Notes: a model not told the origin generated them from the letters alone. DNA of 64,000 nucleotides from Pantoea sp. GD03673 (GCF_029844725.1 NZ_JAOCKJ010000007.1:124001-188000), one strand, 5' to 3'; positions 38,002 to 46,990 are shown, counted from the stretch's first letter. Numbers and translations: made by a program.

Positions 38002-38409
38002 CTAACCGAAAAGCGCCAGTTTTGCCGTCAGCTTACGCAGCGACTTTTTATCCCCGACGACAGCAAGCCCCAGCAGACGCCACTGCTGACGGGGTTGCTG
38101 CCGCAGAACGGCCCCCAGTGCCAGATAATCGGTGGTGCTCTGACCCGCTTCCGGAAACAGCACCAGATCGTACTCACCCTGTTCGCACCGCTCCCGCAGC
38201 ACGCTGAGCTGCTCGTCGGTGGCGGCCAGTACGGGAATCCCGGTGGTGATCAAACCGGGAGAAGGGCGTCTCTCCGCGTCGGTCAGCGCGTCACCTACCA
38301 GTTCAGGATGGCGCTGTCCCAGGGTTAAGGCCATTACGGCGGCGGCGTTGGTCGCTTTGCCTGGCGGCAAAGCGGCATTCAGTATCATCACACATCGTGG
38401 GTTTTGCAT
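38002..38409 (-). CDS. DUF2000-family protein
   Basis: A 135-residue protein matching DUF2000: MILNAALPPGKATNAAAVMALTLGQ at the start, GIPVLAAT in the middle and the C-terminal GLAVVGDKKSLRKLTAKLALFG. The fold resembles small peptidyl-tRNA-hydrolase-2-like proteins; activity is unknown. AGGAGAAG precedes the ATG. It lies 40 bases downstream of the AraC regulator gene on the same strand. Confidence 0.75.
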   Translation of the reverse strand: MQNPRCVMILNAALPPGKATNAAAVMALTLGQRHPELVGDALTDAERRPSPGLITTGIPVLAATDEQLSVLRERCEQGEYDLVLFPEAGQSTTDYLALGAVLRQQPRQQWRLLGLAVVGDKKSLRKLTAKLALFG

Positions 38410-38449
38410 TGCGCTTCTCCTGACGAAAAAACGCATTGTGGCAACGGGC

Positions 38450-39298
38450 TTAAATCAGGTCTGGAAGATTTGTGCAGGCCCGCTGATAACGGGCAGGGGA
38501 GAGCTGGCAGGCGCGTTTAAACCAGCGGCCCAGATGACTTTGATCCGCGAAACCCAGCGCGGCGGCCACATCAGCGACGGGCTGGCCCTGCGCCAGCTGA
38601 CGGCGCGCCTGGCTCAGCCGCCACTGCACCAGCCAGGCGTGGGGCGGCAAACCCCAGTGCGTCTGGAAGAGGCGCGATAAGCGGAAGCGATCGATCTGCA
38701 GATGCTGTGCCATCTCAGTCAGGCCGGGGTTATCCGCATGATGGGCAATCAGCCAGTCACGGGCCAGCAGCGCCAGCCGGGCATCTCTGTCCGCAGGCTG
38801 TGCGGGCAGTGACCACTGCCGGTGCGGGGTGAGCTGACCCAGCATCCGCGCCAGCGCTGCTTCTTGAATGATGGCAGGATGGTTGTGCCACAGCGCATCG
38901 AATGCGTGCCAGACGGCATAGGCCAGCGGGCGGTCATCGCGAAGGGTAGCGGCAAACCGTAGCTCGTGCGGGGAGGGGGCATCAGCCTGCTCAGGCACAA
39001 GGTGCCGGGCAATCTGCTGCGGTGAAAGATAGAGCATCCGATAGGTGAAACCGCTGTCATTGATGGCGTCACCATCATGCAGCTCCTCCGGCTCAAGCAT
39101 AAAAACCGTTCCAGGACGGCTCTGATGCTGTTTGCGCCGCGAATGAAACTGCTGTACACCTTGCTCGGTTACACCAATCAGATAGCTGTCATGCCAGTGA
39201 GGATCATAGGCGTGGCCGGTAAAATGGGCGCGCAGCGCCTCAATACCGCTGACGGCGTCACGGCGCAGATCGACCCAGTTAGCTGATGCCTGTTTCAT
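38450..39298 (-). CDS. AraC-family transcriptional regulator
   Basis: A 282-residue regulator with an N-terminal cupin-type sensor (HFTGHAYDPHWHDSYLIGVTEQG, PGTVFMLEPEELHDG) and a C-terminal double HTH (AQHLQIDRFRLSRLFQTHWGLPPHAWL, ADVAAALGFADQSHLGRWFKRA). The effector is unknown. The start at 39296-39298 follows GGGAGCC. Divergent from the MarR gene, 145 bases away. Confidence 0.88.
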   Translation of the reverse strand: MKQASANWVDLRRDAVSGIEALRAHFTGHAYDPHWHDSYLIGVTEQGVQQFHSRRKQHQSRPGTVFMLEPEELHDGDAINDSGFTYRMLYLSPQQIARHLVPEQADAPSPHELRFAATLRDDRPLAYAVWHAFDALWHNHPAIIQEAALARMLGQLTPHRQWSLPAQPADRDARLALLARDWLIAHHADNPGLTEMAQHLQIDRFRLSRLFQTHWGLPPHAWLVQWRLSQARRQLAQGQPVADVAAALGFADQSHLGRWFKRACQLSPARYQRACTNLPDLI

Positions 39299-39392
39299 GA
39301 TATCGGGCTCCCGGTTGCGGCCTCTGGACATTCTGCCGCGATACACTAATTTTTAACAGACCGGACGCTTTTCATTCGTGTTTCGCTTTGCG

Positions 39393-39425
39393 TATAATAA
39401 CGCTTCCACTCAATTAGATATCTTA
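39393..39425 (+). promoter_or_regulatory. Promoter -10 and SlyA/MarR-like operator of the efflux operon
   Basis: TATAAT at 39393-39398 has a weak TTTCAT 17 bases upstream. TTAGATATCTTA (39414-39425) has a perfect AGATATCT core and resembles the SlyA half-site pattern TTAG-N4-CTAA. It lies between the -10 and the MarR start, where autorepression is expected. Confidence 0.5.
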
Positions 39426-39443
39426 CTATTAGGCTGCTAACAT

Positions 39444-39875
39444 TTGTCTCAGCACACCCGTACCTTTACCCATTTACTGCATCTGACCGCCCACGCCTGG
39501 CGGCTGGCCGTGGACCGTCACCTTAAAGATAGTGGCTTAAGCATGAGTAGCTGGATGGCCATCGGGCTGATTGCCAGTGAACCGCAACGCATGACCCAGA
39601 CCGAACTGGCGCAGCTGCTGGGCCTGGAAGATGCCAGCATGGTGCCGCTGGTGGATCGGCTGGTTAAACAGTCACTGCTGACACGGGTACAGCCGCCGGA
39701 AGATCGCCGTAAGCGACACCTGGTGCTGACCGAAAAGGGGAACGAAGCGTTCGCCAAAGTGAAAACCGAGGCTGACGCACTGCGTACTGAAATGCTGGCT
39801 GATATTGATCCGCAGGATCTGGCTGTGACCGAGCGCGTACTGCAACAACTGTTGAGTCGCATGGGAAGTATGTAG
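39444..39875 (+). CDS. MarR/SlyA-family regulator
   Basis: A 143-residue winged-helix regulator that starts with TTG 39444. Recognition region TQTELAQLLGLEDASMVPLVDRLVKQSLL, wing PPEDRRKRHLVLTEKG with the conserved D-x-R-x-R pattern. It is the first gene of an efflux operon, two bases before the transporter gene, so it likely represses the pump until a phenolic or drug ligand binds. Confidence 0.88.
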   Translation: MSQHTRTFTHLLHLTAHAWRLAVDRHLKDSGLSMSSWMAIGLIASEPQRMTQTELAQLLGLEDASMVPLVDRLVKQSLLTRVQPPEDRRKRHLVLTEKGNEAFAKVKTEADALRTEMLADIDPQDLAVTERVLQQLLSRMGSM

Positions 39876-39877
39876 CA

Positions 39878-41563
39878 GTGGCAAAGCGAAATCCCTACGC
39901 TGCACGCGAGTGGTTGCCGCATGAAAAACCGATGCTGCCGGGATCGCCCTCGACGCCGCTGCATCCGATGCCAAAGCGCCTGGCGTTTGGCCTGATTGGC
40001 TTACTGATTTCGCTGACCGGTGCGCTGAGTAATGCGCTGGTTACGGCAAATCTGGTTAATCTGCAGGGGACGTTTGGTGCCTGGTCGAATGAGATTGCCT
40101 GGCTGCCTGCGGTCTATGTCATGGGCAATATCTCAATCAACCTGCTGCTGGTGAAGTTCCGTCAGCAGTTTGGCCTGCGTGTCTTTACCGAAGCGTTTCT
40201 GGTGCTCTATGTACTGGTGGCATTCTTTCATCTGTTCGCCAACGACCTCAGCTCGGCCATCATTGTGCGCACCGCCCACGGCATGGTGGCTGCGGCCCTC
40301 AGTTCACTGGGCATCTACTATCAGGTCCAGGCCTGGCCCGCGAAACACCGGCTGAAAGCGCTGGTGATTGGCCTCACGGTGTCGCAGCTGGCGATCCCGC
40401 TGGCCCGCTTATTCTCTTCGGAATTGCTTCAGCTCAACGAGTGGCGCGGACTGTATCTGTTTGAACTTGGTCTGGCGCTGATTGCGCTCGGCGGGGTCCT
40501 GCTGGTGAAACTGCCACCGGGCGATCGCATCAAAACGTTTGAAAAGATGGATTTCGTCACTTTTATCCTGCTGGCACCCGGCATGGCGCTGTTGTGCGGC
40601 GTACTGACGCTGGGCCGGATTGAGTGGTGGTTTACCACCCCCTGGCTCGGTATCTGTACCGCGATCGCCCTGACGCTGATTGTCGCGGCGATCGTTATTG
40701 AGCATAACCGGCGCAACCCGCTCATCAACACCCGCTGGCTCAGCAGCGGCATGATGGTGCGGCTGGGCATTGTGATGATTATGATCCGCATCGTACTGGC
40801 AGAACAGAACACCGGCGCGGTCGGCTTTCTGCAGCAGATCGGCCTGCAGAATGATCAGATGCGCGGTCTGGCCCTGGCGATTATGGCTGGGGTTATCGCA
40901 GGCATCGCTGCCAGTGCGCTGACCATTAAACCTGCTCATCTCAACTGGCCGATTGTCGTCTCGCTGGTGGTCATGATCATCGCCTCATTGATGGATGCAC
41001 AATCCAGTCCGCTGACCCGTGGCCCCGAAATGTATTTCAGCCAGTTTCTGCTGGGCTTCAGCAGCGCCTTTTTCATGGCACCCGCAATGCTGATGGGCAT
41101 TGGCAGCGTGGTGACGCAGCCGAAAAATCTGGTGAGCTTTGTGGTGCTGTTTGGTATGAGTCAGAACCTTGGCGGGCTGATCGGCTCGGCGATTCTTGGC
41201 ACATTTCAGGTCTGGCGGGAAAAATATCACTCCAGTTTGTTGGGCGATCAGCTTTCTCTGCTCGACCCCAACGTCACCGAACGGCTCAGCCAGTATAATG
41301 CGCTGTTTAACTCGCTGGTGGGTGACGACGTTCTGCGTGGCGCGCAGAGCACCAGCCAGTTACAGACGGTGGCTACGCTGCAGGCCAACGTGCTGGCCTG
41401 GAACGACACCTACCTGTTAACCGCCGCACTGGCGCTGATTACGCTGATGTGGGTGATCTGGCGTTTGACCCGGCGTCGCTATCTTGACTGGCGTCAGGCG
41501 CAATTCAACCTGCGTGAGCAGCAACAGCTGGCCGCATTACAGGAATCAACGGAGAAACAATGA
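39878..41563 (+). CDS. MFS (DHA2/EmrB-like) efflux transporter
   Basis: A 561-residue major facilitator protein with about 14 hydrophobic segments, longer than EmrB because of a cytosolic N-terminus and a basic C-terminal tail (RLTRRRYLDWRQAQF). It starts with GTG two bases after the MarR stop and overlaps the next gene (ATGA). It pairs with a HlyD-type adaptor and an outer-membrane channel to span the envelope. Confidence 0.88.
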   Translation: MAKRNPYAAREWLPHEKPMLPGSPSTPLHPMPKRLAFGLIGLLISLTGALSNALVTANLVNLQGTFGAWSNEIAWLPAVYVMGNISINLLLVKFRQQFGLRVFTEAFLVLYVLVAFFHLFANDLSSAIIVRTAHGMVAAALSSLGIYYQVQAWPAKHRLKALVIGLTVSQLAIPLARLFSSELLQLNEWRGLYLFELGLALIALGGVLLVKLPPGDRIKTFEKMDFVTFILLAPGMALLCGVLTLGRIEWWFTTPWLGICTAIALTLIVAAIVIEHNRRNPLINTRWLSSGMMVRLGIVMIMIRIVLAEQNTGAVGFLQQIGLQNDQMRGLALAIMAGVIAGIAASALTIKPAHLNWPIVVSLVVMIIASLMDAQSSPLTRGPEMYFSQFLLGFSSAFFMAPAMLMGIGSVVTQPKNLVSFVVLFGMSQNLGGLIGSAILGTFQVWREKYHSSLLGDQLSLLDPNVTERLSQYNALFNSLVGDDVLRGAQSTSQLQTVATLQANVLAWNDTYLLTAALALITLMWVIWRLTRRRYLDWRQAQFNLREQQQLAALQESTEKQ

Positions 41564-42654
41564 GTCAGCAGGATGAGCTTCAGGCGGCGGAACGCGAGCG
41601 TGCAAATCGCCGCCGTATTCTTTCTATTGCCGCAGGCAGCGGCATTGTGGTGATTGGTGTACTGGTCATTCTCTACGCCTGGCAACTCTGGCCCTTCACC
41701 AGCGCGATACAAAGTACCGAAAATGCCTATGTACGGGGCCAGGTGACCTTTATCAGTCCGCAGGTGAATGGCTATCTCACGTCGGTCGCGGTAATCGACC
41801 TGCAGCCGGTGAAAAAAGGCCAGCTGCTGATGACGATTGACGACCGTATCTATCGCCAGCGGGTGCATCAGGCGCAGGCGCAGCTGGCAATGAAGCAGGC
41901 GGCACGCAACAATAATCTGCAGCAGCGACGCAGTGCAGAAGCGACCATTCAGAGCAACAAAGCCGCGCTGGAGAATTCTAAAGCCCAGGCGCTGAAAAGC
42001 GGCTTCGATCTTAAACGGGTTGAAAATCTTGCGGCAGATGGCTCGCTGTCGGTGCGCGAGCGCGACGCTGCCCGTGCCGCCAATGCCCAGGCCCAGGCGC
42101 AGGTACGCCAGGCTGCCGCGCAGATCGCCGTCGCCCAACAGAATCTGCAAACCGTTATTGTTAATCGTGAGGCGCTGGAAGGCGATGTCGCCAGCGCACG
42201 TGCGGCGCTGGAGCTGGCGGAGATCGATCTGGCGAATACCCGCATTACCGCGCCCGACGATGGCCAGCTCGGTCAGCTGTCGGTTCGCACCGGTGCCTAC
42301 GTCACGGCGGGTACGCGCCTGACCTCAGTAGTGCCGAATCACAAATGGATCATCGCGAACCTGAAAGAGACCCAGCTGGCCAATATTCGTCCCGGCCTGC
42401 CGGTAACGATTCGGGTCGATGCGCTGGATGGCAAACGCTTTAACGGTCAGGTGGAGTTTATCTCTCCGGCCGCCGGTTCTGAGTTCAGCGCCATTTCGCC
42501 CGATAACGCCACCGGCAACTTTGTTAAAATTGCACAGCGCATTCCGGTACGCATCCGCATCAACGATCAGGACATGCATCAGCTTCGTCCGGGTATGTCG
42601 GTCGAAGTTAACATTGACACCGCCGCCCGGCCCGCCGCTGAGGGCGCACCATGA
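41560..42654 (+). CDS. HlyD/EmrA-type membrane fusion protein
   Basis: A 364-residue periplasmic adaptor: one N-terminal membrane anchor (IVVIGVLVILYAWQLWPF), lipoyl half (STENAYVRGQVTFISPQVNGYL), a long helical hairpin (about 100-220, rich in Ala and Gln), the second lipoyl half (ITAPDDGQLGQLSVRTGAYV) and a beta-barrel (VRIRINDQDMHQLRPGMSVEV). It overlaps both neighbours by 4 bases. Confidence 0.92.
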   Translation: MSQQDELQAAERERANRRRILSIAAGSGIVVIGVLVILYAWQLWPFTSAIQSTENAYVRGQVTFISPQVNGYLTSVAVIDLQPVKKGQLLMTIDDRIYRQRVHQAQAQLAMKQAARNNNLQQRRSAEATIQSNKAALENSKAQALKSGFDLKRVENLAADGSLSVRERDAARAANAQAQAQVRQAAAQIAVAQQNLQTVIVNREALEGDVASARAALELAEIDLANTRITAPDDGQLGQLSVRTGAYVTAGTRLTSVVPNHKWIIANLKETQLANIRPGLPVTIRVDALDGKRFNGQVEFISPAAGSEFSAISPDNATGNFVKIAQRIPVRIRINDQDMHQLRPGMSVEVNIDTAARPAAEGAP

Positions 42655-44033
42655 GGGGGCGCTTACTGATTGGCGTTGTCGCCCTTGTGCTGACAGGCTG
42701 CGCCACTGAGGTTGAAAAGGCACCCGCCTCTCTGCCGATCCCCGACGCCTGGCGCGAGAGTGTCGGACCCTCAGCCGCGCCGGAGGCAGAGTGGTGGCGT
42801 GCGTTTCATGATGAATATCTCAACCGGCTGGTGACCCAGGCGCTGCGCAATAATCCCGATATTCTCACGGCGCGATCCCGGGTCGACCAGTATCGCGCCC
42901 AGCTGCGCGCCACGCAGGGGGATAACTTCCCGACCCTGAGCGCCGGCGTTGCCGCGACCCGTGAGCGCACGCTCTCGTCAGTGACGGGCCAGCCGTATGA
43001 AACCGATGTTTTTCAGGGCTTATTACAGGCGAACTACGAGGTCGATCTCTGGGGGGCACGCAGCAGCAGCATCACGGCGGCGCAGGCGACCTTAGCGGCA
43101 CAGCAGGCCGCCGCGTCTGCGGCCGGGCTGACCATCGCCAGTTCGGTGGCGTCGGGATACCTCAACCTTTGTGCGCTGGATGAGCAGCTGCGGGTAACGG
43201 AGGCGACGCTTGTAACCCGCAACAATTCCCTGAAACTGGCACAGCGTCAGTTTGAAACCGGCTACACCTCCAGACTGGAGTGGATGCAGGCCGCTTCGGA
43301 ATATCAGTCAGCCAGAGCGCAGATGCCGCAGTTGAAGCATCAGATCACCCAGCAGGAAAATGCGCTGAGCATCCTGGTGGGCATGAACCCGCGTAGCATT
43401 GCCCGTCGTCAGCACTTTGATCAAATCTCCCCGCAGCAGATGCCGTCACTGCTGCCCTCCGAACTGCTTAATCGCCGCCCGGATATCGTGCAGGCACAGC
43501 GTCAGTTACTGGCGGCGGATGCCAGCCTGGCGTCGTCGCGGGCGAAGCTGTTGCCGGGCCTGAACCTCACGGCCACCGGTACCCTGCAGAGTTCGGTGCT
43601 GCATCAGCTGGCGGACGATCCCTTCCGGCTGTGGAGCGTGGGGGGCAGCATCCTGGCACCGCTGCTGAACCGTGAAGCGCTGACGGCGCAGGTGGATGTC
43701 TCGATGGCGACGCGGAATCAGGCACTTTATGGCTATGAAAAAGTGGTGCGTAACGCCTTCTCGGAAGTCAGCGATGCGATAGATGCCATCCGTCAACGTG
43801 AGGCACAGCTTCAGGAACTGCAAAAGCAGGAAGCCTATGTCACGGAGGCGCTGCGTATTGCCCGCAACCGCTATCAGAACGGCTACGCCTCTTATCTGGA
43901 TGAACTGGATGCGCAGCGAACCCTGTTTTCCACCCAGCTGAATCGGGTGACGGTCAAAAATAACCTGCTGCTGGCCCAGATAGATCTTTATCGCGCACTG
44001 GGTGGCGGCTGGACGCCCGCCTCTTCACCGTAA
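42651..44033 (+). CDS. NodT-family outer-membrane efflux channel lipoprotein
   Basis: A 460-residue TolC/NodT-type outer membrane factor. Lipoprotein signal MRGRLLIGVVALVLTGC with lipobox Cys17. Two OEP repeats follow, with LNRRPDIVQAQRQLLAADA between them and NRYQNGYASYLDELDAQRTLFSTQL late. It completes the MarR-MFS-adaptor-channel operon. Confidence 0.92.
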   Translation: MRGRLLIGVVALVLTGCATEVEKAPASLPIPDAWRESVGPSAAPEAEWWRAFHDEYLNRLVTQALRNNPDILTARSRVDQYRAQLRATQGDNFPTLSAGVAATRERTLSSVTGQPYETDVFQGLLQANYEVDLWGARSSSITAAQATLAAQQAAASAAGLTIASSVASGYLNLCALDEQLRVTEATLVTRNNSLKLAQRQFETGYTSRLEWMQAASEYQSARAQMPQLKHQITQQENALSILVGMNPRSIARRQHFDQISPQQMPSLLPSELLNRRPDIVQAQRQLLAADASLASSRAKLLPGLNLTATGTLQSSVLHQLADDPFRLWSVGGSILAPLLNREALTAQVDVSMATRNQALYGYEKVVRNAFSEVSDAIDAIRQREAQLQELQKQEAYVTEALRIARNRYQNGYASYLDELDAQRTLFSTQLNRVTVKNNLLLAQIDLYRALGGGWTPASSP

Positions 44034-44302
44034 TCTCTCAGGCCGATCCAGCCGAAGGCAGAGTGCCTGTCGTCAGGATCGGCCGCTGCACTCTCGCGGT
44101 CAACGCGTACTTTGTCCCGTTTTAATCCCACAAATAACCGCTAAAAACCTGTGCATACTTCTGCTTACCAGTCTTGACATTCGATGGTATCATGCGCGGG
44201 TTTTTAGCTGGCCAGACGGAAAAGCGCACGTAAAGTTAAATCAGCGCCAGGCGAGTTATCCGTTTAATGCACTGATATAAATCATAAAAGAAGGGATTCA
44301 TC

Positions 44303-44689
44303 ATGAATAAAAAAACAATTTTCACGCTGACAGTGTTAGCTGCGTTATTAACCGGTTGTGCGCGCACTGCGCCGATTCACAACGTGAATCAAACCCTCAC
44401 ACAGCGCTACAGCGATAACCAGATGAAACTGGCAATTATTGAGGCGGGCATTGGCCGTAAATGGGTCATGACTCCCGTTTCTCCTGGCGTGATTAATGGC
44501 CGTCTGGCCCAGCGTGATTTCGTGGCAAACATCCGCATCACTTATACCAGCCAGAACTATCACATCGATTATGTCAGCAGTGAAAACCTGAAAGCGGGAC
44601 AGGGCAAGATCCACAGTAACTACAACCGCTGGATCGCCAATCTCGATCAGGATATTCAGTTACGGCTGTCGGCCCTGGCCGCTCAGTAA
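44303..44689 (+). CDS. Small lipoprotein, 128 residues
   Basis: Lipoprotein signal MNKKTIFTLTVLAALLTGC with lipobox Cys19, then a mature domain of about 110 residues (NQTLTQRYSDNQMKLAIIEAGIGRKWVM, ITYTSQNYHIDYVSSENLKAG, IHSNYNRWIANLDQDI). The periodic pattern fits a small alpha/beta lipoprotein found beside stress genes in enterobacteria; I cannot name it. It stands alone between the efflux operon and the APE leader. Confidence 0.8.
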   Translation: MNKKTIFTLTVLAALLTGCARTAPIHNVNQTLTQRYSDNQMKLAIIEAGIGRKWVMTPVSPGVINGRLAQRDFVANIRITYTSQNYHIDYVSSENLKAGQGKIHSNYNRWIANLDQDIQLRLSALAAQ

Positions 44690-44783
44690 CGGGTAAGCCG
44701 TCGTCATGGTGTGTCGACAGACGATCTGAATATAAAGATCGCCGTCAACCGGCCGACAAATCAGATGAGCTGCTATTGCTGAC

Positions 44784-44859
44784 CCCCGGAGTAAACCTCT
44801 ACCGTGAAGGCCCGCTTCGGGATCGGCAGAGGTTTTCCAGAATGCAATTTTTGCCGGGG
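44784..44859 (+). ncRNA. Structured 5' leader of the APE operon (candidate cis-regulatory RNA)
   Basis: Outer stem CCCCGG (44784-44789) with CCGGGG (44854-44859). Inside it a long hairpin: ACCTCT (44795-44800) with AGAGGT (44828-44833), CCG with CGG, and an apical CCCG-CTT-CGGG. A U-rich unpaired stretch TTTTCCAGAATGCAATTTTT follows. The outer 3' strand precedes a GAGAAGG site. I matched it to no known riboswitch class. Confidence 0.45.
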
Positions 44860-44876
44860 AGAAGGGTGACAATCCG

Positions 44877-44921
44877 ATGAATGCCGACGCCACACCTATG
44901 ACGAAAAGAGTGTTGAGATGA
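44877..44921 (+). CDS. Possible 14-codon leader peptide overlapping apeC
   Basis: ATG 44877 opens MNADATPMTKRVLR, whose TGA (44919-44921) overlaps the apeC ATG as ATGA. GGGGAGAAGG lies about 11 bases upstream, while apeC itself has only a weak ribosome site. Coupled translation from this leader is an inference. Confidence 0.35.
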   Translation: MNADATPMTKRVLR

Positions 44922-45649
44922 AACTCGCTTACTCACTGGTCGACTGGCAGGCTCTGGCTCCGGGTTTACACGGGCGCGAGACCTGGCAGGACTGGGCGCA
45001 ACAGGGCACCGCAATTACCCCCACAGAGGCGATGGCGAAGCCGCAATTTTTACCGATGATGACGGCGCGTCGTCTGAGCGGCGGCAGTCGTGCGGCGGTA
45101 GAGTGCGGGCTGGCGATGCTGGCACGGCAGCGGGCAGACGCTATCGTCTTTACCAGTCGTCACGGTGAACTGGAGCGTAATCTGCGTATCCTCAATACGC
45201 TGGCGGCTCAGCAATCAATGTCACCCACGGATTTTGCCATGTCGGTTCATAACTCGGCGGTTGGCAGTCTGACCATTGCGGCAAAAGCGCCGCTGGTCTC
45301 CACCTCTATTGCGGCAGGTATCGACTCTTTTCAGCAGGGGTTGATTGAAGTCAGCGCCCTGCATCAGGGCGGGTATCAGCAGGTACTGCTGGTCGATTTT
45401 GACGGCATCGTGCCTGACTACTATCTGCCGTGGCTGTCGGATCAGGGCGTCAATTTCCCGTATGCCGTGGCGCTGTTGCTGCGTGCGGGGGAAGAATTGC
45501 ACTGTACTGGCCGTACCGGTGGAGAGGGAAGGGCAGTCGCCCCGCTGCCGCAGAGCCTGCATTTTCTGCAACAGTGGCTGGCGGAATCGCCCACCTTTAG
45601 CCTGCCAGGCGAGCGCCTGACATGGCACTGGGAGAGAAATCATGGCTGA
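44918..45649 (+). CDS. apeC: APE ketosynthase chain-length factor
   Basis: A 243-residue thiolase-fold protein of the beta-ketoacyl synthase-like family used as chain-length factor in aryl polyene synthesis. It shows TSRHGELERNL, AMSVHNSAVGSLTIAA and STSIAAGIDSFQQGL, where an active ketosynthase would have Cys. It is half the length of a full ketosynthase, as usual for this family. Presumed partner of ApeO. First gene of the cluster; it overlaps apeD by 8 bases. Confidence 0.88.
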   Translation: MKLAYSLVDWQALAPGLHGRETWQDWAQQGTAITPTEAMAKPQFLPMMTARRLSGGSRAAVECGLAMLARQRADAIVFTSRHGELERNLRILNTLAAQQSMSPTDFAMSVHNSAVGSLTIAAKAPLVSTSIAAGIDSFQQGLIEVSALHQGGYQQVLLVDFDGIVPDYYLPWLSDQGVNFPYAVALLLRAGEELHCTGRTGGEGRAVAPLPQSLHFLQQWLAESPTFSLPGERLTWHWERNHG

Positions 45650-46442
45650 TTGTTCACAAACAGCGCATTACGCGGGCAGCCGCGTCAATTACTGCTGGCG
45701 GCTGATGATGACAGCGGTGAGTTTTACGCTCTTTGGCCTGGGCGGGCTGCTTCTGTCACTGATTGGCTTCAATCTGCTGCTGCTGGTACAGCGCGATTCC
45801 CTGCGCCGCCGCCTGCTGGCCCGGCGTGCTATCGCCTTCAGCTTTCGCTGCTTTCTGCGTTTCTGCCGGATGACCGGGGTCTATGACTACCGGATTGAGG
45901 GCGCAGAGCTGCTGCAACAGGATCGGGGATGCCTGATTGTCGCCAACCATCCGTCACTGATTGACTACGTGATGATCGCGTCGGTGCTGCCGGAGATGGA
46001 TTGTCTGGTGAAAGCCGATCTGCAAAAGAACCCTTTTATGCGTGGGGTGATCCGCGCTGCGGATTATCTGATCAACAGTGAAGCGGAGACGCTGCTGCCG
46101 GACAGTCAGCAGCGACTGGCACGCGGCGACAATATCCTGATTTTCCCGGAAGGCACCCGCACCCGCTACGGTCAGCCGCTGACCCTGCAGCGGGGGGCCG
46201 CCAATATTGCGGTACGCGCCGGATGCGATCTGCGCGTGGTTCATATCACCTGCAGCCAGCGTATGCTCGATAAACAGAGCCGCTGGTATCAGATTCCGCC
46301 GATCAAACCGCTGTTTACCGTACGAGTACAAGCGCGAATCGACAGTCAGTCGTTTTGTGAAAGCAATCCCGACGCGCAGCCACTGGCCGCACGTCGCCTG
46401 ACCCGCCATTTAGAACAGGCGCTGGTCCCCCAGAACAGGTAA
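45642..46442 (+). CDS. apeD: APE lysophospholipid acyltransferase-like protein
   Basis: A 266-residue PlsC-type acyltransferase with one N-terminal membrane segment (SFTLFGLGGLLLSLIGFNLLLLV). The catalytic HX4D is in NHPSLIDYV and the substrate motif in IFPEGTRTRYG. It probably transfers an acyl or aryl polyene group onto a glycerolipid or sugar anchor; exact substrate unknown. Confidence 0.87.
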   Translation: MADCSQTAHYAGSRVNYCWRLMMTAVSFTLFGLGGLLLSLIGFNLLLLVQRDSLRRRLLARRAIAFSFRCFLRFCRMTGVYDYRIEGAELLQQDRGCLIVANHPSLIDYVMIASVLPEMDCLVKADLQKNPFMRGVIRAADYLINSEAETLLPDSQQRLARGDNILIFPEGTRTRYGQPLTLQRGAANIAVRAGCDLRVVHITCSQRMLDKQSRWYQIPPIKPLFTVRVQARIDSQSFCESNPDAQPLAARRLTRHLEQALVPQNR

Positions 46443-46455
46443 GACGAAAACCGGT

Positions 46456-46713
46456 ATGGATTCATTAATAAACGATATCAAACAGATGATTATCGACACG
46501 CTGAACCTTGAAGACCTTAGCCCCGATGACATAGACACCGACGCTGCGCTGTTTGGCGACGGGCTGGGACTGGACTCCATAGATGCACTGGAACTTGGTC
46601 TGGCCGTGAAAAATCGTTACGGCGTGGCGCTCTCTGCGGAGAGTGAAACCCTGCGCGCTCACTTCTTCTCTGTTGCGACGCTGGCAGCGTTCGTCAACCA
46701 ACAGCGCGGCTGA
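46456..46713 (+). CDS. apeE: APE acyl carrier protein 1
   Basis: An 85-residue carrier protein with the phosphopantetheine site Ser41 in GLGLDSIDALEL. Acidic N-terminal half as usual. In Xenorhabdus work on APE, two carrier proteins serve one aryl starter/polyene line; this is the first of the pair. Confidence 0.92.
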   Translation: MDSLINDIKQMIIDTLNLEDLSPDDIDTDAALFGDGLGLDSIDALELGLAVKNRYGVALSAESETLRAHFFSVATLAAFVNQQRG

Positions 46714-46729
46714 AAGCGGAGACAACCTA

Positions 46730-46984
46730 ATGATGAACAAACAAGAGATCTATCAGGAAGTGGCTTCGCTGCTCACCAGCCTGTTTGAAATTGCGCCAGA
46801 GGACATTCAGCCTGAGGCTCGTCTGTATGAAGACCTCGAACTCGACAGCATTGATGCCGTTGATATGGTGGTTCACCTGCAAAAACGCACCGGCCGCAAA
46901 ATTAAGCCGGAAACCTTCCGTGCGGTGCGTACCGTGCAGGACGTGGTGGATGCCGTGGAACAACTGATGCGCGAAGACGCCTGA
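46730..46984 (+). CDS. apeF: APE acyl carrier protein 2
   Basis: A carrier protein of 84 residues with attachment Ser40 in LELDSIDAVDMV. Two adjacent ATGs (46730, 46733) are possible starts. It follows apeE by 16 bases and is clearly divergent from it in sequence, so the two probably carry different acyl species. Confidence 0.92.
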   Translation: MMNKQEIYQEVASLLTSLFEIAPEDIQPEARLYEDLELDSIDAVDMVVHLQKRTGRKIKPETFRAVRTVQDVVDAVEQLMREDA

Positions 46985-46990
46985 TCCGTC

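Noticed and set aside
37808..38005. Plus-strand 65-codon frame
   Set aside because: No ribosome site, no recognisable family, and it runs into the 3' end of the DUF2000 gene; more likely chance.
44034..44302. Nested hairpin GGCCGATCC / GGATCGGCC as terminator of the efflux operon
   Set aside because: The stem is real but no T tract follows; not called as a terminator.
44784..44860. APE leader as a known riboswitch (FMN, cobalamin, Moco, TPP, cyclic-di-GMP)
   Set aside because: None of the conserved core sequences of these classes could be aligned; kept only as an unassigned structure.
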